Shown here: positions 52,663 through 63,591 of the stretch, piece by piece | How the letters are laid out: each line of letters starts with the position of its first letter | Numbering within the stretch: the stretch's first letter is position 1 | Source of the DNA: Rhizoctonia solani | Taxonomy: Eukaryota; Basidiomycota; Agaricomycetes; Cantharellales; Ceratobasidiaceae | Reading direction: 5' to 3' | Length of the DNA: 64,000 bases | NCBI RefSeq assembly: GCF_016906535.1 | Contig: NC_057381.1 | Span: forward strand, 1,302,001 to 1,366,000 | The notes under the pieces: model-generated | What the model saw: only the letters and a program-made list of their open reading frames with translations | What the model was told of the DNA's origin: nothing | Databases searched by the model: none | Program-made: the position numbers and the translations under genes

Positions 52663-55600
52663 ATGTCTAGAAGATCAAGTAGACCTGCATCCTCTAGTAG
52701 GACCCCTTGGGACACAAGACTTTCAAGAGAAGGTATGCCTAGACATAGTACCCCTAGAAGCTCTGTGCTTCCTAGAGATAGCATACCTACAGATAGTCCC
52801 AGCAACCCTTTTGGACCTACTAGGTACTCTATTGAACAACCCTCCCCTGAGGAGCTAGTGATTCCCCAACCTATCCAACCCTATGAATCACCCATCAAGC
52901 CACATGCTTCCATGCCAGCCTTGGAAGACCCTCAAGCAGGACCTAGTAGCTCAAGAAGGATATCACCCCACTCTCATAAGTCATCATCCAGACACTCTCC
53001 AAGATTGTCTCCTTTGGAATATGAAGCTATTCAGGAAGCAAACAAGCTAGCTAAGCCAAGTTCTTCTATAAGGAAGCCTTCACCTTTTGGTTATAAGACT
53101 AGCCCAGCTACCTTCCAGAGAATGATACCTGTATTTGGACTTCCAGATATAGAGATGTTGGAACCTTCCTCTAGTAGACCTCAGTCCTCTGAGCCTATTA
53201 ACTCTCATGAGCTTAAGAGATCTAAAGGAAAGACTTCTGAAGCCCACATATCTAAACATAGGGAAACTCAAGCTGCCTTACTGGATCCTAATGATAGGTC
53301 TTTTACTAATGACCCAGCTTTCCAGAAGTACCTACCTTATTCTCCTTCCACTACCTTATACCCTTTAAATGAAGAATTTCTGGGAGAATTTAACTATCAG
53401 CCTGACTGTACACAAATGACCTCTTGGTGCAGGAAGAACCCTCAAGCCAATAGTTTCAGGAAGGCTTACAGGCAGCTAGGAAGAGTATTCTATCATGTGG
53501 AGATACCTCCAGCACATGAGAATTGCTACCCCTCACCTTCTTGTGAGCTATGGGCTTCTCACTACTTCAAACTACTAGATACTGTAGTAACCTTTAGACC
53601 TACATGTTGCATCACTACCAAGTTAGTCCCTGCGCAAGAAATCAACCACTGGCCTGAATATGGTAAGTTACACATAGACCTGAATAAACTGATCAAGAGA
53701 ACTGTTCAGAGCGTCTATGACATGGAAGAGCTATTGCCTATTCCAGAATGGCCAGAACATGACTGTCTATTCACCTCTCATTCCTTTGAGGTAGCTGCAG
53801 TCACTTATAGGGACCAGATGGAGCGTTTCATTCAGAAGCTATATGAGATTCTTGGTAGACAACTTCAGACTGGACCACCTTCCCCAGTCATCTCTGCAGG
53901 ACATCTCAGTGAGGTAGAACCTGGACAAGAACACCTTAGGGATAGGACTCTACAACTTAAGCAAGATATGACCTAATTAGTGCCCAAAAGTTCTAGAGCC
54001 TCTTCTGTCACTCCACAGGAGGCAGCTCAAGAAAACTTACTAAGGAGTCTTATCAAACCCACAAGTCAAGTTACTATTGCTAGTCCTTTACTTCCAGAAC
54101 CTCAAGTTTCTCCTCCAACTGTGACCCTGCATACCTCCAGTAGCACTCCTCCAGGACATCCTCCTAGTAGTCTTCATTCATCCAAAGCCTCTCTTACTGT
54201 TACTATGCAACCTAGGTATTTAGGACCTGATAATGGAACTTTACTCATTCCTTCAGAACCTTTACCACCACCTCCTAGCTCTATTGCTACTTCTTCCTCT
54301 AGATCTATACCCTTAGGAAGAATACCAGAAGAATCACCCTATGTAACATTACAAGTCCCACCTACCTTAGAAAGGACTGAGAGACTTAGAAGAGAAGCTA
54401 CTAGATCTCTAGGACCTAGACCACCTACTCCTAGACCCACTATAGTCCCTTCCACTAGTTCAGAAGAAACCTTACCATCATCTCCTAGAGGTAATACTAG
54501 TGTTCCCATAGCCCAACCTTCAGCCATACCTCCTTTCAATATACAAGCCCTTGAAGACTACATCAACAATCTTTCAAGTGGAAGTATAGATGGCTTAAGT
54601 TCTTCTGAATCATCAACTGGAAGAGACCAAGTAGCCCCTGAACTAATTGCCCCAGCTACTCCTGCTGATTCTATTACTTCTGTCTCAAGTGCTGCTACCC
54701 ACACCATGCAAATTCCAGTAGCCCAATCTACTCCCAGGATTAGGAGCCAAGTAGAAGAGGATAATGTTAGGAATATACCTTATAATCCACCTTTAAGCAA
54801 TGCTGCTAGAAGAGTTAGCCTTGCAGGCCCAAGTATTTCTCTTAGAGATCCACCTCCACATGCTGACTTTATTAATTGCAGATCTTCCTTGGGAGCAAAT
54901 TGGCAATCCTCAGGAAGACCAGCTATACCAGCTGAGTCCTTTACCAGAGTATCTACAATCCCAGAAGAGCGCTCCTCCAGACTAGCTGAAAGTGCACACA
55001 GGAGACCTACCTCCTCTCCTGAATCAAGAAGAACTCCTCTAAGTACTCATACCAATTTACCTTACTTACAGGAGCAGCCAGCACCAGCTACTAGAGAAGA
55101 AGCCAATATGAGTAGGAGAGGAAACTTCTTAGCCCCTCTACTAGCACCTGTCCCACAACTTCAAGTACCTCCAGCACCACCCATTGACAGGACTAGGTTA
55201 CCTCCTCATATTGTAGGACGTATGGTCTCCTCTAGAAGGTTTAGTGAGCTGTTTAATGATCCACCTCCTAGGGATCAACTTAGAGATAGACTAGCTCCCT
55301 TAGCTGAAGGAGGAGGAGGAAATGACCCACCATATGATAGCAATGAGGGAGATTTTGATAACTCTGGTAGAAGAAGGAACAACCCACCTAGAAGGGATGG
55401 AAGAGGACCTCCTAACAACCCAGAAGACCCAGGAAATGAACCATATGCTCAAGCAAATGCAGCTAGAGCTAGACCTTTCAATCCAGCTCCTGTACATTTT
55501 GATACTAAGCTGAAACCTGACATAATCCCAGAATGGGATGGAGATACTAAGAAGCTGTTGCACTGGATGACATCCATCAACAACATAGCTGAGTATAGTA

Positions 55601-57450
55601 GCTACACTGGAATTCAGCTTGGACAGCAGATTCCCCTCAGGTTCACAGGTAGAGCTCTTAGATGGTTCAACGCATTAGATAAGGACTATAGGCAAATTAT
55701 AACTGAAGACTGGCCAGCACTTAGGCAAGCTATCACTATCCACTTCATGAATAGGACCTTCCTGAACAGAAGCAAGAATGAAGCCATGCTCATCAGGTTC
55801 AGGGATAAAGATCATTCAGAAGAGACTCCAGAAGACTATGTCATCAGGAAGATGGAGGCTCTTACTATTGTCAGTGACTGGACTGACTCTGAATTAATCT
55901 TTGAAATCATGAATGGTGCTCCTAAGTCCTGGACCACGCATATAGACACCTCAAGAATAGTCACTTGGGAGGATTTCCTTGACAAGATTGCATGGCATGA
56001 GGAGGACCTTTTGGGAAAAGATTCTTCTCATAACTCTGACATACAGCGTCAGCTACATCAGATGCAATCTACTCTCAAGAGACTAGAAGGAAACAGGCAC
56101 TCTTGGCCAAGTGCGCGCTCACACTTAGCAGGATCTAAACCAGTAGGATGGCATCAAAATAATCCTCCACCAAAATACCCTAAGGATGACTCTACAGTAT
56201 CTAAAGGTAAAACTCCTAAAGACAAGAAAGCTAGACCTTGTAGACACTGTGGAAGTATGATGCACTGGGATAGAGACTATGATGATGAATGGGAAGCCCA
56301 GGAAGCTTATGAAGATCTCTGTGATGAAGCCTACCTTGATGAAACTGAGTATGACACTGAAGGAGAAGAGTCTGTTTCTGAGGAAGAGCAGGATTTTCAT
56401 AAGCCCCTTCAGTCATTAGCTGTTTCTACCTCCAGCGCTAAGCCCAGCTCTGGATCCCAGGAGGAACAGCATGGTCTGGAGGGGACCACTGTCACCCAGG
56501 GTACTAACTCTGCTGACCAGGGCAGTAAGGAATCTGATTCATCTGTATTTTCTGGATATGTACAACCCAAGCTCCCCACTAGGAAGAGCCTTAATAAGAA
56601 ACTGAAAATGGCTAGAAGTCATACAGCTATTACCAAGAATGGAGAAGAAATCACTCTCAAGCAATTAATGTCAAGACCACCAGGAACTGCCTTTTTTGGA
56701 TCTAAAGCCACCATCATCAAAGGTTGGCTTCAGACAAGCAATGGACCTAAGAAGCACATCACCTTTGACTCAGGATCAGAGATCACTCTCATTAATGAGT
56801 CAATACTTAAAACTCTAGATCCATCACCTAGAGTGTGCATTGGACAAAAACTCAAGTTAATTCAAGTTACTGGGAATAGTAGCTTATCACAGTACATTTC
56901 CCTTCCTATCATCTTTGATACCAAACAAGGATTAGTTAAAATGATTGTAGAAGCCTATATAGTTCCTAACATGAACACGCCTTTCATCTTAGGAACAGAC
57001 TTTGCATCTCAGTATCAACTATCATTAGTTAGGAATGGAGATGGAACAAGGATAGTTTTTGGGGATACAGGACGTTCTATTCCTGTGGAAGAATCAGATT
57101 CCAGCCCAAGAATTGACCAACAAGGTAATACCTTTATGGTTGAAGTTGCACAAGGATTCATCAAGAATTCTGAGAAAATCAAGATCTCTAAGAAAGCCTA
57201 CAAGAAGCAACTTCAACATAGGAAATTACCTCCCAATACTGTCAAAGTAAAAGTATATGAGACAGTTACTATCCCAGCGCATACCATCAAGCTCATCAAA
57301 GTCAAGACAACATGGAAGGAAGGTCAAGCCTCTGGTTTTATGGACAGATCTTTCAATTCCCATCAACAAGAAGAACATCTGTTTGCAATAACAGACTGCC
57401 TGATAGATAGGAACTGTCAGAGCCAACAACTACCAAGAGGTAAAACCTAA
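52663..57450 (+). pseudogene. Element E Gag-protease polyprotein with one in-frame stop
   Basis: One frame of about 1596 codons is interrupted once, by TAA at 53974-53976. The first part (52663-53976) is Ser/Pro-rich with a compact middle (FTNDPAFQKYLPYSPSTT, CELWASHYFKLLDTVVTF). The second part has a long Pro/Ser/Thr-rich stretch and then a retrotransposon capsid-type domain (about 55495-56020: RFTGRALRWFNALDKDYRQ, ITIHFMNRTFLNRSKNEA). A damaged knuckle follows (CRHCGSMMHWDRD, fourth ligand missing), then a retropepsin (ITFDSGSEITLINES, FILGTDF). No RT follows: the frame stops at 57450 and a minus-strand LTR begins. The stop could be a readthrough site or a mutation. Confidence 0.78.
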
Positions 57451-57943
57451 CTAGTTATTGCCTAATATAGGACTTATCAACTAGTAGGACCTAACAAAGC
57501 TCAAGGCAATGCCAGGGAAGGGTAGGACAAGACCTATTTAAGTAAAGTGCACTATGCTATTAAGATAGCAGGGCTAAAACCAAGGCAGGGACTATTACAC
57601 TCAAGGTGCACCTGATTGTATGCCAAGGGTAGGTAGTGTTGGAAGGGATAAGAGGTCAAGTTCTGAGGCTTAAGGCTCTCAGAACCCTCCTTATATATTC
57701 AACAAGCAAGGGGAATAGTATATACAGTGACAAACACAATAACAAAGATAAGGTCACATGACCAGAGATAAGAAAACAAGATCACATGACTAAAGGTCAT
57801 GTGATAAGATTACATAATAAGCGCTCAGCGCCTAAATAGCATAAAGATGCATACATCCATAAATCTTCAAGAAAATAGCGCATATATTCACTATTTCTTT
57901 GACTTAGTGGATTCTAAGGTGGTCACGCCTCTAGGGCATGACA
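57451..57943 (-). repeat. 3' LTR of element F (LTR-F), left border uncertain
   Basis: On the minus strand it starts TGTCATGCCCTAGAGG at 57943, after polypurine CAGGGGGGAAG. It shares TTAAGTAAAGTGCACTA with the copy at 61516-61821. It contains TCACATGA palindromes (near 57751 and 57772) and TAAGCGCT/GCGCCTA. The left end is placed only by the end of the E frame. Confidence 0.6.
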
Positions 57944-57954
57944 CTTCCCCCCTG

Positions 57955-59416
57955 TTAAGGTCCAGCTGCCTCTGGATGTTCATGGTGAAACTTAGCCAAT
58001 TTCTCAGGGGCATTGGCTAAGTGGGCCTTGGGTTCCCATGTGTTATCCTCTGGTCCATACCCTTTCCATTTAACCAAGTATTTGACTTGTTGACCCACTT
58101 TCTTGGAGTCTAGGATCCTTTCAACAGTATATTCCTCTTCTCCATCAGCTGTGACAACTGGGGGAAGTGGTACTGGATCACGGTCATATTTGTCTACTGG
58201 CTTTTTGTGTAAAAGGGCAATGTTGAAGACAGGATGGACTTTCATGGATTTAGGGAGATCCAGTTTATAGGAGTTCCTGCCAATTTTCTCCAAGACCTTA
58301 TAGGGCCCCAATTGCTTATGCTCTAGCTTATGGGAAGGCCTTGAAGTTTTGATGTTGGCACTACTCAAATAGACTTTATCACCAACTTCCAGCTTGGTTG
58401 CTTCCCTTCTGTTTAGATCATAGTATTGCGCACTTTGTCTTGCAGCAATTTCTAAAGCAGCTTTTGCTTCTGTTTGGATCTCTTTCAGGAAGTCTGCTAG
58501 GTTGTTGGCTTGGGGGACATGGCTTTCCTTGGTGTTTCCAACTGTGAAGTCTGGATTATAACCATAGCACATGTAGAAGGGGGAGTGTTTGGAGCCTGAG
58601 TGTTTCCCATTATTGTATGCAAATTCCGCAAGTGGTAGTGACGCAACCCAGTCTGTTTGTCTATAGTTGATGTAGTGGCGTAGGTAAATTTCCACAAACT
58701 GGTTTAGGCGTTCACTTTGTCCATCAACTTGTGGTCTGTATGCAGTGGAGAAATGTGGTTCTATCCCCAACCGCTTGTAGACTTGTCTCAAGAATTTTGC
58801 ATTAAATTGGGGGCCTTGGTCCAAAATGGTTTTCCTGGGTAACCCATGTAACTTCCACACAAAGGATACAAAGAGGTTTGCAACATCAACCGCAGTTGCA
58901 TCAGAGTGCGTTGGTATGAAATGAACCATTTTGGATAAGCGGTCCACTACTGTTAATATTGCATTGTATCCTTCTGAGGTGGGGAGTCCTACAATCAAGT
59001 CATACGTTATTTCCTCCCAGGGCTTATTGGGTAAATCTATGTTTTGAAGGAGACCTTCAGGAGCCCAATTGGAGTGTTTGCTATGTATGCATGAATTGCA
59101 TGCTTGGACATATTTTGTTACAGACTGTTTCATCCCTGACCAATAGTAATCCCTTGAAAGGAGGTCTAAGGTTCTGAACTGTCCTGGGTGCCCAGTGGAA
59201 GGGTTATCATGCCTGCTTTCTAAGACGGCTTTCCTGATTTCTGGCTCATTGGGGACATAGATCCAATCATGATAGTATAGTAGGCCATTATCAATCTTCC
59301 ATCCTTTAACAGGTATGTCCTCTTCCAAGGATTTAAGGATTTTGTATACAGCTTTGTTGTCATGCAGAGCATCCCTTATTAGGTCATTAAGGTCACTATC
59401 TGTTTGAATAGCTGCA
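57955..59416 (-). pseudogene. Element F Pol: zinc finger, integrase, chromodomain (5' truncated)
   Basis: 457 residues are open from the first ATG, with the frame continuing upstream to the LTR-B insertion at 59421. The zinc finger has GHPGQFRTLDLL and CNSC. The integrase has all three acidic residues in place (TYDLIVGLP, LDQGPQF, GQSERLNQF). The chromodomain is EEEYTVERILDSKK, YLVKWKGYGPEDNTWEP. No stop or frameshift is seen in this stretch, but RT and gag are cut off. It is a good candidate for the family that supplies integrase to the Rep element, because the LTR ends of the two resemble each other. Confidence 0.85.
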
Positions 59417-59420
59417 ATAA

Positions 59421-59900
59421 TGTTACAACCTCCTTACATATACCATTAGATTTGCCGGATTTTTCTCTTATTTTTAGTATTTTTTCCGAAACCTTTAGCT
59501 TTTGTTTTTCAATCACGTGATCTTGGCGCTTATTATGCCAAGATGCCGCGCCAAGATGCCGTGCCAAGGGCGCTTAGCAGGAATCCACGCTTCTGCGCAG
59601 CCCGCAGCACGCTTCTCTTTTCACATGTAGTCTTCTATTCACACACACAGACCACATGTACTTAGAAGTTTTGTCTATATATACAGCAGGAAAATTGCTT
59701 GGAGACCCCAAGTCAATTTTACCTTGTCTCATACTCATTGAGGAGGATTAAGTCAGCCAGCTAAGTAGCCGGCCCCCAGTTGATCTCAGACGTTAACTAC
59801 CCCTTAACTCACCACACCTCCCAGGCCTAGGGCCCCACCACTAGTAGTAGTCACCATTAGGACGCCTTACGCGTCATTAGTATAGCCTTTAGATAGTAGA
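59421..59900 (+). repeat. LTR-B, cut by A3
   Basis: 480 bp of LTR-B (TGTTACAACCTCC...) inserted in F pol and then interrupted by the A3 LTR. It keeps more CpGs than the copy at 45335. Contains TCACGTGA (59514-59521) and GGCGCTTA twice (near 59525 and 59569). Confidence 0.82.
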
Positions 59901-60473
59901 TGTCCTAGACGTCCGTAAGGGGCGTCGAGGCAGCGGGCGCTTGTGGCCGTGTGTACTGAGTGAGAAACCGCTTAAGGCGGTGGGGGTTCTACCTATGACA
60001 ATGAACTACCTAACTACGATGACCACGCGCTGTAAGGCGGCGGCAAACTACGTACGTACAGTGGACCTGACGCTTAAGGCGTGTATCTAAGTGCTTTCTG
60101 GACTGTAAGGTCCTTGTACAGATTGGGGATGCAACAAGAGGTAATTGACCTGGGTGTTACCATGGTCGGTTGGCCTCCTTATATATTACAAGGGTGAACT
60201 AATTACAAATACAATATATGCAATACTATAACCAATAAGAACCCCAATCCGCAGTTGGTCTTACTCATGCATACGTGTCACTGACGTGTCATAGTGATGT
60301 CATCAGGTGGAGGTGGCTACGTATGCTGAGGTAAGCGCGGATGGGGACGTGGCTTGGCGCTTAGCGTATGATATAAGCGCCAAAGTCACGTGATTGAAAA
60401 TGTTGTCTGTTTGCCTTTGTTTAAATTCGAGAAAATGGGAATAAATTCCCTGGTATCGACTGTGTCTACAACA
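59901..60473 (-). repeat. A3 3' LTR (LTR-A family)
   Basis: 573 bp, complete; in plus reading TGTCCTAGACGTCC...GTGTCTACAACA. It lies next to the A3 pol and its polypurine tract, with TCACGTGA and the GGCGCTTA/TAAGCGCC pair intact (about 60356-60393). Confidence 0.9.
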
Positions 60474-61515
60474 CTGCCCCCCCTCTAAGGGCCTTGGCAG
60501 CGCCAAGGGCCTTCTTTTTCATTTCTTTTTCAAATTTTTCTAGGATTTTTTTGGCGTTTTTGAGGTTTTCCCTTGGTTCCCAGGTGTTCTCCTCTGACCC
60601 ATAGCCCTTCCATTTTACCCTAAAGAACCATTTCCCGTTCCTTTCTTCCATGTCCGTGATTCCTTCCACCTCATATTCTTCTTCCCCATCCACAGTGACT
60701 GGAGGGGGGCAATTTTCAAAGGCGCGTTTGTTATCTCTTTTGACCTTTGACAATAGTCCCACGTAGAAGACATTGTGGATGCGCATAGTTGAAGGAAGTT
60801 TGAGTTGGTAAGCATGGTTGGAGATTTTTTTGGAGACTTTGAACGGTCCCAGACGTTGTTCCGTCAGTTTGGGGCTCAAGGTTTTTAGGTTAACGTTTCT
60901 GGCGTCAAGCCATACTTCTTCCCCTACTTCAAATTTGGTTGGGCTTCCTTCCTTTCCAGCGGTCATTTTTGTCTTGGATTGCCGGAGTGCAGCTTCCACT
61001 TCTCTCCACTGAGATTCCATTGTCTGAGCTAGATCATTGGCTTCCGGTACATCTGTTGGTATGTTGGACGGGGTCAGGGAAGGCTCCCATCCATATAAGG
61101 CTTTGAACGGTGTTTTCCCAGTACTGCTATGTACGGCGTTGTTGTATGCAAATTCCGCCATTGGGAGCCACCTTGTCCAGTCCCGTTGATTGATACCGGA
61201 GTAAGCCCTTAGGAAGTGTTCAATAGAGGGGTTCACTCATTCTGTCTGTCCGTCGCTTTGTGGGTGGTACGCTGAGGAGAAGTGTGGATCAATGCCTAAT
61301 TGTTTGTACAGTGCTTGTATGAACTTGTTGTTGAAGACTCTACCCCTATCCAATATTGTTTTTTCCGGCATTCCATGACGTTTCCACACGTGTTCCAGGA
61401 ACAGTTCCGCTAGCTCAGGTGCTTTGAGCTTCTTGGAACATTTGACAAAGATTCCGTATTTTGTGAAACTGTCTATTATGACCAGTATGGAGTTGTTGTT
61501 CCCGTCCCTTGGTAG
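60474..61515 (-). pseudogene. A3 Pol: integrase and chromodomain fragment
   Basis: A-family pol from LPRDGNNNSILVIIDSF onward: LDRGRVFNNKF, then GQTE and an in-frame TGA at 61236-61238 where A1 and A2 have an Arg codon (QTERVN), so CGA to TGA is likely. The second frame continues MNPSIEHFLRAYSG to the chromodomain (EYEVEGITD, KWKGYGSEENTWEP). It is cut at 61515 by an LTR-F copy; RT and gag are absent. Confidence 0.88.
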
Positions 61516-61821
61516 TGTCACAACTAAGCTTGGACCTATGATACAAGTGGCTTAAAGTCCGTGGCCCTATCACCAATGGACTATGAGAACAAGAGGGGCA
61601 ACAAGGGCCCAGGGGGTATGATTTAGGGTAGAGGGCAACAAAGGCCTGGTAAGTGATGCTTAAGTAAAGTGCACTAGGCTCAACAAGGGAGCAGGGCAAT
61701 GGGTAGGTAAGAACTCAGGTGAATTGACAAAGAGGTCAAGTCTTGCTGTTTTAGCGGCAACTTGACCTGGCTTATATACATGAGGAAAGCCACATCAAAA
61801 ACAACAGTACTAAATAGTGAG
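61516..61821 (-). repeat. LTR-F, partial
   Basis: In plus reading it begins TGTCACAACTAAGC inside A3 integrase and runs to the LTR-C start. Related to 57451-57943 by a shared block (TTAAGTAAAGTGCACTA). Its right half is missing. Confidence 0.6.
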
Positions 61822-63128
61822 TGTTATAGAGTAGGGTTTTAGGGACTAAGTAATTAAGTACAAAATATAATAAAGTGATTAATAGATCAGTTATCTATGG
61901 ATATAAAAGGCAATAGACTAGCTATATAAGGGTAAATTAGGTTAGTAATCAGGGTGATCCCTACACTTAACAAGTAATCAAACGATTACTGCAGATGCAG
62001 GTGGTTGGTTATGCTTATACCTATAGTATGAAAGTTAGTATTGAGTCTTAGTTACCTACTATAATTTATCTGGATTTGTTAGTAATTTATTTGACTGAGA
62101 TCGCACTCAGTTAAGGTGTATATGCCGCTCTCAAGGCCTTAAACTCTCCCAACTGACTTACTCAAGAGGTTCAGGGTCGCCCTAGAGCCTTTCCTAGCTA
62201 CCCAGTATCTGTTGGGACCTTGCTAGAGGCTATATGCGCCGAGATACCTTACAGGTTAAGTTCAGTGAGCTTAAGAGGCTAAGAAAGCGAAATAAGACAC
62301 TCTAAACTAAGTTAAGAAGATCTAATAGATCTTCAAGTTCACACAAGGGGTAAGAATGGGATGAAAAGAAGGTTGTATTCAAAGGGTCTCCCTCAGGGGG
62401 TTTATATACCCCTGAGGGAGAACAAATAACTATATACATGATGTACAAAAGAGGAAGTTACATGAGAGGTACAGTCTGAGCTATTTGATACATAAAGACC
62501 AATTAGTCCCAATAAGTCCTAGTGGGATAGACTCAAGGTTATTTACAGAATGTTCTAGAGCATACATGACTAAATTACATTAGTGTGAATGCTAAAAATA
62601 ACCTTGAGGCAAGGTAGGATCTCATAGAAAAAGCTAGAAACTTAAATGGTTAGTATCTCCATCAATTTGGCTCAGAACCAGACGATTCCTTTTTGGGAAC
62701 TGAGATGCCGGAGCCTCCGACCTATTGGTATTTGTCCGCATAGTAATATGCCTATTTCCCGCCGAGATATCGGCGTCGGCGCGCCCCGCCGACCTTTGGC
62801 GCTTATTTGCAATTACTAAGCGCCGGCGCTTGCATGCTTACTTGCACTTGTTCTATGGTCTGTAAGTACCGTTCCTACATATAAATGTATGATACAAAAA
62901 ATGCTATAAATCATAGAAATAATATTATAATCATTCCGCATGATTAGATGTGTATATATGCAAGCGCAATGAGGAAATAAAGTATAAAAGGTCTTGTAGC
63001 ACCGTCAGTTTCCAAATATAGTAATGCCTATGCCCATATTTGGATAGAGCAAGTAAGATTACTACAGTTCGCACTATTCACTATTGGCAATTAGGGGCGC
63101 ATATGTCTAAATTAGTCATTCCATAACA
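61822..63128 (-). repeat. LTR-C copy 2, 3' LTR of element C
   Basis: 1307 bp, TGTTATAGAG...CCATAACA. To its right, on the minus strand, lies the polypurine tract CTGGGGGGGATA, so this is the 3' LTR of a minus-strand element running off the window. Contains GGCGCTTA (62798-62805) / TAAGCGCC (62817-62824). Confidence 0.82.
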
Positions 63129-63591
63129 TATCCCCCCCAGTTTGGACATATGTGCTTGTGTGAAGTAACTGGGTCACCATTCTGATTCTTAGGATGGGTC
63201 TTGATTCTCTCTTATAGCCATTCCAGGAGGCTAGCTGACCATCTTGCATAGTGGGAGCAGGCAGGAAAGACTTGTATTTCCCATGTCCTTATGTGGTCCT
63301 GTGTTGATATTCATGCATAAAGCTTCATAATGCCTTGCTAAGTAATGCTAGCATCATGAGTTTGGAAGGTGTGGAAAGTTGCACAGCAACTATGGATGCA
63401 TGCAACAAAAATGCAAAGCCTTGCAGAGTTTGAAAAGTAAGGTACAGGCCTTGCAGATTATTAAAAGGAGTATAGGTAAATTAAATGCTAGTAGAGTATT
63501 GGGGAGAGGCATGTTTAAGTATGTTACCAAGATATAGTAGCCAGGCCAGGTTTATTACACCAGTGTGGACACATCAAAAGTGTCAAGGAAC
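63129..63591 (-). other. Element C, untranslated part before the 3' LTR
   Basis: Polypurine tract plus about 450 bp with no coding frame I can support. Confidence 0.5.
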
